Origin: Pontiellaceae bacterium B12227
Lineage (GTDB): Bacteria; Verrucomicrobiota; Kiritimatiellia; Kiritimatiellales; Pontiellaceae
NCBI GenBank assembly: GCA_029432775.1
Contig: JAROAZ010000009.1
Span: 62,001-126,000 of the forward strand
Direction of reading: 5' to 3'
Length of the DNA stretch: 64,000 bases
The translations under genes were made by a program, and so were the position numbers. The notes beneath the pieces are model-generated. The model was not told the DNA's origin. It was given only the letters and a program-made list of their open reading frames with translations, and ran no database searches. This document shows positions 26,701 through 34,305 of the stretch, one piece after another (position 1 is the first letter of the stretch; the number at the start of each line of letters is the position of its first letter).

Positions 26701-27160
26701 CTATGTCTTCGACCTGGGAGACGCGGTTGCGCTCACGCCGGAAGTGTCCTTGCTGGCATCCTATTATGATCAGGAGCAATACAACCGTGAAGGTATTCTG
26801 GGAACGGGAACGGTTAAAGAATACGACTCGACTTCTTGCCAGGGGGCCATTGGGGCAACGCTTGCAACGCAACATCAGCTCGAGTGGTTGAACCGCGGGA
26901 TTGCTTACACTCCGCAGGTGCGCGCTCACTACATTCATGAGTTCAATGCGGATCCGGAAAATTTCACCTATGTTATCGGAGGAACCACTTCTTCATTCGC
27001 CGTCCATCCGCGTGATGAACATCTCTTACGCCTCGGATTCGGTTTTGATTTGTGGAGCTGGAAATATCAGAGTACGAAGTTCGAGGTCGACTACGATACG
27101 CTGATATCCGATACCTACTTCGAACAAATCGTCAGCGGAAAAATTACCTGGGATTTCTAA
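23702..27160 (+). CDS. Autotransporter-type outer membrane protein
   Basis: A 1152-residue protein with a signal peptide (LVYSVMVFIASRGMA). The passenger is a long Gly/Thr/Ser-rich region with repeated GG-x-F-x-GG turns (IHGGTFAGAEGG, INGGTFSGGEGG), as expected for a right-handed beta helix. The last 270 residues, from about MQGWVRAYGGKGSK, form an autotransporter beta-barrel with alternating aromatic strands. The chain ends in WDF, the C-terminal Phe needed for BAM recognition. It lies 88 bp after the two-component genes and has a strong terminator. The passenger has no recognised enzymatic domain. Base use looks more AT-rich than the cytochrome operon. Confidence 0.88.
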   Translation: MKKLVYSVMVFIASRGMAQQITPQTSGFATGKFRTTSYYRMNRDTTQTYSQDIDSNIYGDLWLRDGTWDENATIADGDGAFQRGELDTSISLWINNILSGRLYEVSPQDAYTSGLPTYIYGYDDPEVSCVNGYSVDRSSSGQRSADNAVTLMHSDTDYARYVGSWTFDEGNYFGGAGYSGIAARQATAFSSYGASFVAGEQTEVASAASGAYLAELAGDVYIDNETDKETDRFQAGTFTSVGTLTGGGDYYETALYEGGDGLFVGDDDTDDGITQTMGITILGGDFTGSLSGDDLVRSIDYTDFDTYGATASARGGRGAYLGDAAEGVLIAGGNYIGGPGGQVVVGGQYSEAYSMGGEGAVVAVSGSTVISNAYFEAGRSYSATTVEVGLWDVETLEELEALASYSSANASGASGLYLYENGSTTISNITTIGSAGSVASAQGSNSTATANGGSGLLVYNTDVVIHGGTFAGAEGGAANADDTDSVASAYGGAGVWQIGSSLTINGGTFSGGEGGTANGDNQQGGFGVVAQDADLTITEESGDTLIVGDLLLNNSTTTSKSVQILGGEIEGDIYSVGSGTVNMNVSEEASYTGAFIQKDGTVNVTLTDSSESEFFSDVSVTDGILSFTGLQMITAESAQFSLGGTNSMLAFEAGAELSEGSSISVGYNALQSTGDLILGDDASVEIAYHPLEGLRGNVTIIGALVATNINSKIKATGTSDTPDGTLVIVAATAPTELGENDIHDIIDVDLGWLTRMDTNQTDTGAGVVIGYEYNSLTNSSLNDLGPAMLVYADSLVLGLTNDQFCSLNASGEEDGDKLFRFSLSQLPDVSESSFQLSKRLNEQIAARGTEFRSLNGFASSEPKFTRNQSAGVAGPVNELDSEQTMQGWVRAYGGKGSKDATDKFADYDSSSWGSVIGVDKSFGNLLIGLAGGYARTDLDAGVAYQADVDTYYGSLYSTVGGDSFFFDLAFTYGWASTDEENEVSAASFDSALFSAYAGAGYVFDLGDAVALTPEVSLLASYYDQEQYNREGILGTGTVKEYDSTSCQGAIGATLATQHQLEWLNRGIAYTPQVRAHYIHEFNADPENFTYVIGGTTSSFAVHPRDEHLLRLGFGFDLWSWKYQSTKFEVDYDTLISDTYFEQIVSGKITWDF

Positions 27161-27181
27161 TTTCCAACCCTCGGAAAAGAT

Positions 27182-27208
27182 AAAGGCGATCCGAACGGAT
27201 CGCCTTTT
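27182..27208 (+). terminator. Rho-independent terminator after the autotransporter gene
   Basis: A perfect 12-bp stem (AAAGGCGATCCG with CGGATCGCCTTT) with a 2-nt loop and a short T-run begins 22 bp after the stop codon. Confidence 0.8.
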
Positions 27209-27226
27209 GATCAGAAGTGGGGCCGG

Positions 27227-27283
27227 TTGGTTTTTAATTCGAAATACGGGATGAGCCTGCCGGCTTCCAAACCCGAAAAATAG
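27227..27283 (+). pseudogene. 3' remnant of a second ccoI-like gene
   Basis: Read in frame, this stretch gives LVFNSKYGMSLPASKPEK and a stop. The end of CcoI at 21223 reads LVVIFNSMYGMSLPAASQQKS, so the two tails share YGMSLPA and most flanking residues. Third codon positions differ, so it is not a fresh duplication. No start or upstream coding sequence remains. The stop codon directly abuts the stop of the convergent gene at 27284, as expected if a full ccoI once ended here. The TCS-autotransporter block lies exactly between the two copies. Confidence 0.7.
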
Positions 27284-28225
27284 TTATTCTTCGTCGTCTT
27301 CCTGATCGCTCAGGAATCCTTCCCAGTTCACTTTTCTATCGAGCGAAGAGGGAGATGTAATTTCCCTCCAGACCATCTCGCCGGCAGGATCTTTCACGCC
27401 AATGCGGAACCAGACGCCGTGAACCCGTCCTTTCCGGCGGCGACCATGGTCGTCCCAGTCGCCAAAGCCTTCAATGGTTTCCTCTTCTTCCTCATCTTCC
27501 TCATCGCCTTCCTCATCTTCCTCATCGCTTTCTGATGTGGAGATCAGCGCATTTCGTTCCACCTGGTGGTCAACCGTAATGGCAGATTCGGAATTCATGA
27601 AGACCTCTTCGCGAGGCATGATGATTGGAATGGTTTCGGAAAGGAAGCGGACTTTATTCGTCACGACGGTATCGTAGTATTCGCTCTCTGAGCTGACAAA
27701 CAGGCTGTCGGTCAGCAGGTAAAGCTCCTGTTCGTAATAGACCTTACTTTCCACCACAATGTTTTCGATCGGGAAGAAGTTCTGGTTACGCAACTTGATT
27801 TCATATCCCTCGGCCTGAAGGTAAACCGCATTGTATTCTTCGTAGTCATCAACAAGGATCACGTGGTGATTCGGGTTTTTCTTGCCGGGAATCTGGATGG
27901 CATCCATATAAACGGGCGTCACATTCTGCTCATGCTTCATGCTGGCCCATTCACTTTTTTTGACTTCCATTTTGAAGCGCATGGTGGACCTGAAGCCTTC
28001 AACCTGATTCCAGTGCAGGATATAGGCCTGATCTTCGGCGCTGAAGGTTGCGAGCGGGACTTTTCCACTTTTATCCAGCGTCACTTCCTTGGCTTCAAAA
28101 TCGTATTTCACGATGGTATCCGTCAGGGTCTTGCCTTCAAGATTTTTGAATGTTCGTGCTTCTTCCTGGGCGGTCGCCGAGGAGACTGCGGCGGCGAGGA
28201 TCAATATAGAAAGTAAACGGTACAT
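27284..28225 (-). CDS. Exported acidic protein with N-terminal SHD1-like domain
   Basis: A 313-residue protein with a Sec signal (LLSILILAAAVSSATA). The first domain, with ARTFKNLEGKTLTDTIVKYD, resembles the SHD1/SLA1-type small beta domain often found in exported PVC proteins. The middle is beta-rich. An acidic tract of about 25 residues (Glu/Asp-rich, about positions 230-255) is followed by a basic GRRRKGR and a C-terminal domain with RIGVKDPAGEMVWREI. It overlaps the upstream vWA gene by one base (TAATG), so the pair should work together. The function is unknown. Confidence 0.75.
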   Translation of the reverse strand: MYRLLSILILAAAVSSATAQEEARTFKNLEGKTLTDTIVKYDFEAKEVTLDKSGKVPLATFSAEDQAYILHWNQVEGFRSTMRFKMEVKKSEWASMKHEQNVTPVYMDAIQIPGKKNPNHHVILVDDYEEYNAVYLQAEGYEIKLRNQNFFPIENIVVESKVYYEQELYLLTDSLFVSSESEYYDTVVTNKVRFLSETIPIIMPREEVFMNSESAITVDHQVERNALISTSESDEEDEEGDEEDEEEEETIEGFGDWDDHGRRRKGRVHGVWFRIGVKDPAGEMVWREITSPSSLDRKVNWEGFLSDQEDDEE

Positions 28226-29691
28226 TAGAGCTCCTCCCCGTCTTCCATCGCCATGGCTTCAATCACATCGTCCAGCGTTTGGTCGAGCATATTGTCAATA
28301 CGCGGCATGCCTTTCAGATAGCGGAATCGGGCACCGACCATTTTGGCCAGATTTTTGAATTTTGCATCCGAGGTCATCATGGAGGCCCCGACGGCCGTGT
28401 TGGGAGAGGCTCCGGAGCCTTGCAGCAGCACGAAGTTCAGTCTCGGGAAGCCAAGCTGACGGTAGTTGTTCATTACAATCACAAAGAAGGATTCGAGTAC
28501 TTCGTCCAGCGTGTAGCGGGTTTCGGAAGGCATTATGCCCACAGCCTGCTGGTCTTCCGCCATGGGCGGAATCGGGAGATCCACGTTGTTGTCGTAAAGA
28601 ATTTCATCCCAGTCGCGCACGACCTTCGGTTGCATTTCGGCCTCGTACCGGGCCTGGTTTTCGAGTTCCAGCATTTTGATGGCGGCGGTGCGCAGTTCGT
28701 CGAATTCGGCCAGATAGCCATCCCACTCGTCTTTAAAGTCCTCATCTTCGAGGAAATAGTTGATGCGCTGTTTCTGATATTCTTTAAACCGATCCTTTTT
28801 CAGGAAGTAGGAAATGCCGTAGTTCATTGAGGTCACGTTGCCCCAATCGGCGCTGAGCACAAATATGATTTCCGGTTTCTGTTCGATCGCGGCCTGGAAG
28901 CCCTTCAGCCAGCCGGTAATGTCGTTGTTGGCCATGGGAATATCATAGCTGCGTTTCGGTGTATAGTTGGCAACTCCCTCCGGCAGGCCGACCAGGTTGA
29001 GGTTGGTGTTAATGCCGCCGACCCATTCGATTACATTGGTTTTTGCCGTGGGGGTCGCGGGGATCATGTTCGGGTTGAACAGGGCCACTTGCTGGTCGTC
29101 AAACAGGACGACGTTGAAGAGGGTGGCCGAGCGCATGTTGCCGATGACTTCTCTCAGGTCTTCATGAACCATGGTGTAGGACTCAATGCCGCCGCGGTCG
29201 TCGTAGAGCATCGATTTCGATGCATCAACCACCACGACCACTTTTTCAGCTTTCCCGCGTGTTCCGAAGAAGTCCACGGATGAAACGCCGAAAGAGACCT
29301 CGCGGTATTTGGAGTTGAATTCCAGTGTGCGGTCCATTTGCACAAAGTTGGTATAGCCGCCTTTAAAGGTCGGCATCGGGGCCATTTTTACATATTCGCC
29401 CTGCTCGGGAATATTAACCATCTGGGGGCTGTTGGCCGTGATGCGTGTGGTGCTGCGGGACTTCGGTTTGGACATCTGCTCGATAAACGGTTCCGCTTTG
29501 ACCGGCATCTGCAGTTTCCGACGTTCCAGCTTGGGCTTCTGTTCCTCCACCTGGAAGCCGGCCCCCTGTTTTTTGTAGTACTTCAGAGCCACCATTCCGC
29601 CGACCGCAAGGAACAGTGCAACATGGATTGCAATACTGATGAGTGCCGCACTTGAACTGACGAGCCGTTTTTTCTTCTTCTGGACTTCCAT
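28225..29691 (-). CDS. Membrane-anchored von Willebrand factor A-like protein
   Basis: A 488-residue protein with one N-terminal helix (ALISIAIHVALFLAVGGMVAL) placing the rest outside the cytoplasm. A proline/lysine-rich linker follows. The vWA-like domain begins near residue 145 with VVVVVDASKSMLYDD, a MIDAS DxSxS motif, and has FVLSADWGN further on. The C-terminal 150 residues are helical. Such TonB-like anchor plus vWA layouts occur in PVC genomes next to biopolymer transport genes, but none is in this window. It is coupled to the downstream acidic protein gene. Confidence 0.8.
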   Translation of the reverse strand: MEVQKKKKRLVSSSAALISIAIHVALFLAVGGMVALKYYKKQGAGFQVEEQKPKLERRKLQMPVKAEPFIEQMSKPKSRSTTRITANSPQMVNIPEQGEYVKMAPMPTFKGGYTNFVQMDRTLEFNSKYREVSFGVSSVDFFGTRGKAEKVVVVVDASKSMLYDDRGGIESYTMVHEDLREVIGNMRSATLFNVVLFDDQQVALFNPNMIPATPTAKTNVIEWVGGINTNLNLVGLPEGVANYTPKRSYDIPMANNDITGWLKGFQAAIEQKPEIIFVLSADWGNVTSMNYGISYFLKKDRFKEYQKQRINYFLEDEDFKDEWDGYLAEFDELRTAAIKMLELENQARYEAEMQPKVVRDWDEILYDNNVDLPIPPMAEDQQAVGIMPSETRYTLDEVLESFFVIVMNNYRQLGFPRLNFVLLQGSGASPNTAVGASMMTSDAKFKNLAKMVGARFRYLKGMPRIDNMLDQTLDDVIEAMAMEDGEEL

Positions 29692-29770
29692 ATTCCCTCA
29701 ACTGTACAGAAATTGATTAACCATAGGATTCTATTCTAAGCTCTTTGCTAAGTCAAAGGATTCGAGGAAA

Positions 29771-29797
29771 GAACAGCGGTCGTACGACCGGATGTTC
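29771..29797. promoter_or_regulatory. Long palindrome in the divergent vWA / membrane-protein region
   Basis: CGGTCGTACGACCG (29777-29790) is a perfect 14-bp palindrome flanked by GAACA and TGTTC, which also pair. It sits between two divergent genes and may be an operator. No T-run follows, so a terminator is unlikely. Confidence 0.45.
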
Positions 29798-29815
29798 CGG
29801 TGCCGTTGTTTTTTC

Positions 29816-29830
29816 TTCCAACCCTTGGAA
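29816..29830. repeat. 15-bp dyad copy, intergenic
   Basis: TTCCAACCCTTGGAA, first of two copies before the small membrane protein gene. Confidence 0.85.
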
Positions 29831-29856
29831 AAACGACATATATTTCAGCCCAATAT

Positions 29857-29871
29857 TTCCAACCCCTGGAA
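29857..29871. repeat. 15-bp dyad copy, intergenic
   Basis: TTCCAACCCCTGGAA, ending 6 bp before the ATG at 29878. Confidence 0.8.
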
Positions 29872-29877
29872 CCTTTT

Positions 29878-30204
29878 ATGGAACTAAATAACGAAAACGA
29901 TGTCATTTTCCGGCCGGTTACAGGCACTGTGCTTGCGGTGGCTTCCGGACTTTCTTTCTTTTTTCTCTGCATGATTCTTCCGCTGGTCGGGCCGGCCGGC
30001 AGTCGTGTGGAGCATGCCGCAAAAAATAAAGTGGCCTTTCTCGCAGTCTTGCTGGTGACATTCACGCTGGCGGCGCTGGCTGCCTTTTCCAAGCTGGGTC
30101 GACGGAAGGTGGACGATTCCCCGCTCCCTCTTTTCTCTTTCGGCCTGTGCGGTGTCTGTATTCTGACCTTGGTGATTTTACTGTTCGATGGGTTTGCCAT
30201 CTGA
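29878..30204 (+). CDS. Small integral membrane protein of unknown function
   Basis: A 108-residue protein with three predicted transmembrane helices (about residues 14-38, 50-68 and 82-103). No family is recognised. The frame is open to 29800, but the extra 26 codons are made of two dyad copies (read FLPTLGK and YFQPLEPF), so the ATG at 29878 is chosen. No Shine-Dalgarno site is seen; the second dyad (29857-29871) lies where one would be expected. It stands alone before the EIIA-CBS gene. Confidence 0.65.
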   Translation: MELNNENDVIFRPVTGTVLAVASGLSFFFLCMILPLVGPAGSRVEHAAKNKVAFLAVLLVTFTLAALAAFSKLGRRKVDDSPLPLFSFGLCGVCILTLVILLFDGFAI

Positions 30205-30292
30205 TTCAAACGAAACATGATTCTTTCGATTATATCCCGGTGTGCTGATAAGGCTGCCGGGATTTTTTGTGTTAAAGCCATGGGGGTGGAAG

Positions 30293-31216
30293 ATGATGAC
30301 GAGCAAGGATGTCCGTCTGGCGGATTATCTGCAGGAGGATTGCATCCTGTGTAATGTGGATGCCGGAACGCGGGATCAGGTAATCAGTAAGCTGGTTGAA
30401 GCATTGCATGCCAGTCTCTCCGGATTCAGTCGGGAGGGGGCACTGGAGGCAGTGATAGAAAGAGAGCGGCAGGCACCCACTGTGCTGGCCGAAGGCCTGG
30501 CCCTGCCGCATGCCCGGCTCGATGGTTTGACCAAACCGGCACTGGCCATGGCCACTTCGCACCACGGGATCGATTTTGAGGCCGTTGGTGAAGAACCGGT
30601 GCAGGTGGTTGTGCTGATCCTTACACCGAAGGACGACCCGGGTGCTTACCTGCGTTTGGTCGCTTCGCTTTCCAAAAAACTGGCCGAAGCCCACATGCTC
30701 AGGCGCCTGAGTGCGGCCGCCAATGCTCATGAAGCTTTTGGGATTATAACGGAAGGGCCGGAGAAGGTGGAGGTGAAGCTCAATGCTTCCAGTGTAATGA
30801 ACAGCAATCCGGTTACGCTGGATGAGGGCGACACCCTGGCCCATGCCATTCACGCCTTTTGCTCCAACCGCATTATGGACATTCCCATTGTTGATTCCGA
30901 TGGGGATCTGAGAGGGGTCATTGCGATCGAAGATCTGCTGGGTCAGAGTCTGCCGCAGCATCTGCTCTGGATGGAGGATCTCAGCCCGATTGAAAACTTT
31001 GAGCCGTTTGCCGAACTGCTGCGCAAGGATGCTGAAACCAAGGTGGCGGATTTTATGCACGATGAGTTCACCGCAATTTCTCCCGATCTGCCGGCGATTC
31101 AGTTGGCTAAGATCTTTCTGATGCAGAAGATTCGTCAGGTGCAGGTGATTGATGGCCGCCGGTTTCTGGGGGTGGTGAATCTCGATAGTTTCAGTTCACA
31201 GATTTTCTGGGCGTAG
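30293..31216 (+). CDS. PTS EIIA-type domain fused to a CBS domain pair
   Basis: A 307-residue soluble protein from ATG 30293, preceded by a GGGGGTGGA purine run; a frame upstream to 30242 has no better start. Residues about 8-150 are a fructose-type EIIA domain with the phosphorylatable His73 in GLALPHARLDG. Residues about 170-300 are two CBS domains (IPIVDSDGDLRGVIAIEDL and VQVIDGRRFLGVVNL), which usually sense adenine nucleotides. No EIIB or EIIC lies in the window. The next gene is an ion transporter, so the protein may regulate it by phosphorylation and nucleotide binding. That link is inference. Confidence 0.85.
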   Translation: MMTSKDVRLADYLQEDCILCNVDAGTRDQVISKLVEALHASLSGFSREGALEAVIERERQAPTVLAEGLALPHARLDGLTKPALAMATSHHGIDFEAVGEEPVQVVVLILTPKDDPGAYLRLVASLSKKLAEAHMLRRLSAAANAHEAFGIITEGPEKVEVKLNASSVMNSNPVTLDEGDTLAHAIHAFCSNRIMDIPIVDSDGDLRGVIAIEDLLGQSLPQHLLWMEDLSPIENFEPFAELLRKDAETKVADFMHDEFTAISPDLPAIQLAKIFLMQKIRQVQVIDGRRFLGVVNLDSFSSQIFWA

Positions 31217-31223
31217 AAAGTGA

Positions 31224-31259
31224 ATGGATGGCTGGATGGCTGGATGGTTGGATGGGTGG
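31224..31259 (+). repeat. GGATGGCT-type short tandem array
   Basis: Four to five units of an 8-bp repeat, GGATGGCT/GGATGGTT, lie just after the EIIA-CBS stop. Related words form inverted repeats beside clpX (34191-34300), 3 kb away. Confidence 0.6.
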
Positions 31260-31332
31260 CATGCGGGACTGATCCCGTGCTGTCTGGTTCTTCCTCCGGG
31301 CATCCTTGAATCTAAAAATTGCAGGTGGTTTT

Positions 31333-32754
31333 ATGCATGGGGAAAATAACGGAGCCGAACTCACAACAGGACAACTTATTCAACGGATGATTCTGCTGTT
31401 GATCATTAGCATCAGTGTCGGGATTGCGGGGGCCCTGTTCGCCGGGTTCACCGATAAGCAGGTGGTGGCGACGAGTGTATTTCTTGCCATCATTCTGGGG
31501 ACGCTCTTTTTCTGGACGTTTCGCCTGTCTATCGCCTTTCTGGGGCTTACCGTTCTAATCTTTACCCGCTCGCTCGACATTGAACACTTTGTCGCGTCGG
31601 CAGAACTGCCGGTTATCCTGTTTCTGGTCGGTATGATGATTGTGGTCGGGGCCCTGAGGGATCTGGGCTTCTTTACCTGGGTTGTGCAGGCACTGATCTC
31701 GATTCCGAAGATGACCGGGCGTAAGTTTATTGCCGCCACTTCGGTGGCCTCGGCATTACTCGCCTGCGCGGTGGATGAGGTGACTTCCATCATCTTTATT
31801 GCCACCTTGATCTTTCAGGTGTGCAATCGTCTGAAACTCAACCCGACGCCCTACATCATCATCTGCGTGCTTTGTACAAACATTGGAAGCGCCGGCACGA
31901 TGATGGGGAATCCGGTCGGTATATTTATCGGCACCAAGGCCGGCCTGACCTTTGGAGACTTTTTCAAGTGGGCTTTCCCGATCATGCTTGTCTCGCTCGG
32001 TTCCTGTGTGGCGGTTACATTAATCTGGTTCCGTAAAGAACTGGATCTGTTTGATGAGCGGCTCCGGGAGCGGATGGAGCGGCAGCTCAGTCTCGTTCCC
32101 AAGGTGGCGGTCCCGTATAAGCGTGGGCTGGCCTTGTTGCTTTTTACGCTTACCTTTATTGCGTCGCACCATGCACTCGAGGAGGCGCTGCATCTGGGAA
32201 AAAACAGTATTCTACTGGTGGCTCCGCTGGCCTGTGCAGGGATTATTATGCTCTTCAAGCATGATCGCGCGCGGCACTATGTCGAGCATGAGGTCGACTG
32301 GTGGACGCTGCTCTTCTTTATGCTGTTGTTTGCCATTGCGGGAACGCTGGAGCATACCGGTGTAACGCAGGTGATCGCGGATGGTTTTGTGAATCTGTGC
32401 GGGGATAAACCGGGCATCCTGATTCCGTCGATCATGGCCACTACAGCACTGGGCTCCGCCTTTGTGGACAATGTGATTTTTGTGGCGGCTTTCTCGCCGG
32501 TCATCACGGCTCTGGGCGCAACCATGCCTGCGATGCCTCTTTGGTGGGCCCTTCTGTTTGGTGCCTGTTTCGGAGGAAACATCACATTGATCGGCAGTAC
32601 GGCCAATATTGTTGCGCTGGGGATGCTCGAAAAGCAGGCGCACACGGGCATCGGCTTTGTGCAATGGCTCAAAATCGGCGCACTCTCGGCCTTTATCGCC
32701 ATGCTGATTGCCTGGGGCATGCTCTCTGTAATGGCTCCGCACATGCCCGGTTGA
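31333..32754 (+). CDS. ArsB/NhaD (ion transporter superfamily) permease
   Basis: A 473-residue protein with 11-13 transmembrane helices. Motifs of the ion transporter superfamily are visible: VDEVTSIIFIATLIF, TNIGSAGTMMGNPVG and, near the end, FVDNVIFVAAFSPV and GGNITLIGSTANIVALG, which form the two inverted-repeat cores. Substrate cannot be read from sequence; Na+/H+ exchange (NhaD-like), arsenite or dicarboxylate are the main options. ATG 31333 has AGGTGG 7 nt upstream and is chosen over a TTG at 31306. The EIIA-CBS gene just upstream is a likely regulator. Confidence 0.85.
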   Translation: MHGENNGAELTTGQLIQRMILLLIISISVGIAGALFAGFTDKQVVATSVFLAIILGTLFFWTFRLSIAFLGLTVLIFTRSLDIEHFVASAELPVILFLVGMMIVVGALRDLGFFTWVVQALISIPKMTGRKFIAATSVASALLACAVDEVTSIIFIATLIFQVCNRLKLNPTPYIIICVLCTNIGSAGTMMGNPVGIFIGTKAGLTFGDFFKWAFPIMLVSLGSCVAVTLIWFRKELDLFDERLRERMERQLSLVPKVAVPYKRGLALLLFTLTFIASHHALEEALHLGKNSILLVAPLACAGIIMLFKHDRARHYVEHEVDWWTLLFFMLLFAIAGTLEHTGVTQVIADGFVNLCGDKPGILIPSIMATTALGSAFVDNVIFVAAFSPVITALGATMPAMPLWWALLFGACFGGNITLIGSTANIVALGMLEKQAHTGIGFVQWLKIGALSAFIAMLIAWGMLSVMAPHMPG

Positions 32755-32870
32755 TGTGTGCATGGGGGATTAGGACAAAGAATACGATGAGGAGCAGGAG
32801 ACAGGATTAGGATGGCTTTCCTATTTTATCTTACTCTCCATCTCATCCTGCCCGCATCCGGGCAAAAAGA

Positions 32871-32895
32871 AAGGGCAGGCGGTGAGCCTGCCCTT
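32871..32895 (-). terminator. Terminator of clpX
   Basis: AAGGGCAGGC pairs with GCCTGCCCTT over a 5-nt loop. Read on the minus strand it is followed by TTTCTTTTT. A second small hairpin (GCCCG/CGGGC) lies next to it. It may also stop transcription from the convergent transporter gene. Confidence 0.8.
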
Positions 32896-32901
32896 CGCGT
32901 T

Positions 32902-32916
32902 TTCCAATGATTGGAA
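32902..32916. repeat. 15-bp dyad copy, intergenic
   Basis: TTCCAATGATTGGAA between the clpX stop and its terminator. Confidence 0.85.
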
Positions 32917-32917
32917 A

Positions 32918-34177
32918 CTAAGCGGATTTCTTTTCGGTCTCAATCAGCTGAAGTCCTTCCAGCGGGTGGAGACCGTGTTCGACCATGTCCTGTGTGATGA
33001 TGCACTTCTTAACATCGTCGCGCATTGGAATTTCATACATCACGTCGAGCATTAGATGTTCGATGATCGCACGCAGTCCGCGGGCGCCGGTTTTGCGTTT
33101 GAGCGCCATGCGGGCCAGAGCTCTTAGGGCATCGGCTTCGAATTCCAGCTCAACGTTGTCCATGGCCAGCAGTTTTTTGTACTGCTTGATCATCGCATTT
33201 TTCGGCTCGGTGAGAATATGGACCAGATCATCTTCGGTCAGCTCCTGCAGCATGGTAACCACGGGGAGACGACCGATAAATTCCGGAATCAGACCAAAAC
33301 GCAACAGGTCTTCCGATTCTACGTTCATGGTCACAAAATTCGGAGACTGCTCTTCATTTGATTTCTCGATGGTACCGAAGCCCATCGACTTTTTGTCGAC
33401 ACGCTGCTTGATGATGTCTTCGACGCCGACAAAAGCACCGCCGCAGATAAACAGAATATTGGACGTATCGATTTCCAGATATTCCTGCTGCGGGTGTTTG
33501 CGTCCGCCTTTCGGGGGAACACGGGCCACGGTGCCTTCAATGATTTTGAGCAGCGCCTGCTGAACACCTTCACCGGAAACATCGCGGGTGAGCGAGGCAT
33601 TGTCGGTGCGGCGGCCGATCTTATCGATCTCGTCGATGTAGATGATGCCTTTCTGGGCACGTTCCACATCGTAGTCAGCAGCCTGTAGCAGCTGGAGCAG
33701 AATGTTTTCCACGTCTTCGCCCACATAACCGGCTTCGGTAACCGTGGTCGCATCGGTGATGGCGTAGGGCACATTCAGGGAGCGCGCCAGCGTTTTGGCG
33801 AGCAACGTTTTCCCGCTGCCGGTCGGGCCGATCAGCATGACATTGGATTTATCGATCTCAATGCCGTCTTCATCCAGTTCGGCAAACATGCGTTTGTAGT
33901 GGTTGTGCACCGCGACCGACAAAACCTTCTTTGCCATGTCCTGGCCAATCACATACGCATCGAGCTTTTCCTTGATTTCATGGGGAGCCAGCACGCCGAT
34001 TTCCTGAGACGACGTCGGTTCTTCCGCGTGATCCTCGGATTGGTGGCCCAGCAGTGCATCGCACAGCCCAACGCATTCATCGCAAATGAAAACGCCGGGA
34101 CCGGCAATCAGCCGCTTGACTTCTTTTTCGTTCTTCCCGCAGAAGGAACATTCCGGGGTATTGTGCTTATCCGCCAT
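32918..34177 (-). CDS. clpX: ATP-dependent Clp protease ATP-binding subunit ClpX
   Basis: A 419-residue AAA+ unfoldase. The N-terminal zinc-binding domain has CSFCGK and CDECVGLC. Walker A is [15 protein letters not shown], Walker B is [12 protein letters not shown], and the IGF-type ClpP-docking loop region and sensor motifs are in place. ClpX hexamers recognise tagged substrates and feed them to ClpP. The gene lies after clpP and tig on the minus strand, the classical tig-clpP-clpX order. AAAGGAAT precedes the ATG. A dyad copy sits 1 bp past the stop codon. Confidence 0.98.
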   Translation of the reverse strand: MADKHNTPECSFCGKNEKEVKRLIAGPGVFICDECVGLCDALLGHQSEDHAEEPTSSQEIGVLAPHEIKEKLDAYVIGQDMAKKVLSVAVHNHYKRMFAELDEDGIEIDKSNVMLIGPTGSGKTLLAKTLARSLNVPYAITDATTVTEAGYVGEDVENILLQLLQAADYDVERAQKGIIYIDEIDKIGRRTDNASLTRDVSGEGVQQALLKIIEGTVARVPPKGGRKHPQQEYLEIDTSNILFICGGAFVGVEDIIKQRVDKKSMGFGTIEKSNEEQSPNFVTMNVESEDLLRFGLIPEFIGRLPVVTMLQELTEDDLVHILTEPKNAMIKQYKKLLAMDNVELEFEADALRALARMALKRKTGARGLRAIIEHLMLDVMYEIPMRDDVKKCIITQDMVEHGLHPLEGLQLIETEKKSA

Positions 34178-34190
34178 TGTAAATTCCTTT

Positions 34191-34300
34191 TGGATGGTTG
34201 GAGCAATGGATGGTTGGACGGATGGCTGACGCCATCGGACGGAGTTTCCCGTTTCAGGAAACCGCAGTTATCCAATTAATCCATCATTCCAATCATCCGG
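34191..34300. repeat. Imperfect inverted repeat between clpP and clpX
   Basis: The left arm 34191-34218 (units GGATGGTTGGA and ATGGATGGTTGGA) faces a right arm at 34271-34300 (TCCAATTAATCCATCATTCC...). About 22 of 28 positions pair. The element fills nearly the whole intergenic space and reuses the GGATGG word of the array at 31224. Confidence 0.55.
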
Positions 34301-34305
34301 TCTTC

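Noticed and set aside
27237..27275. Reading the ccoI-like tail as chance similarity
   Set aside because: Seven identical residues in a row (YGMSLPA), matching flanks and a stop at the same distance make chance unlikely, so it is kept as a remnant.
29800..29877. Upstream extension of the small membrane protein
   Set aside because: The extra residues are just the translation of two dyad copies; the membrane protein is complete from 29878.
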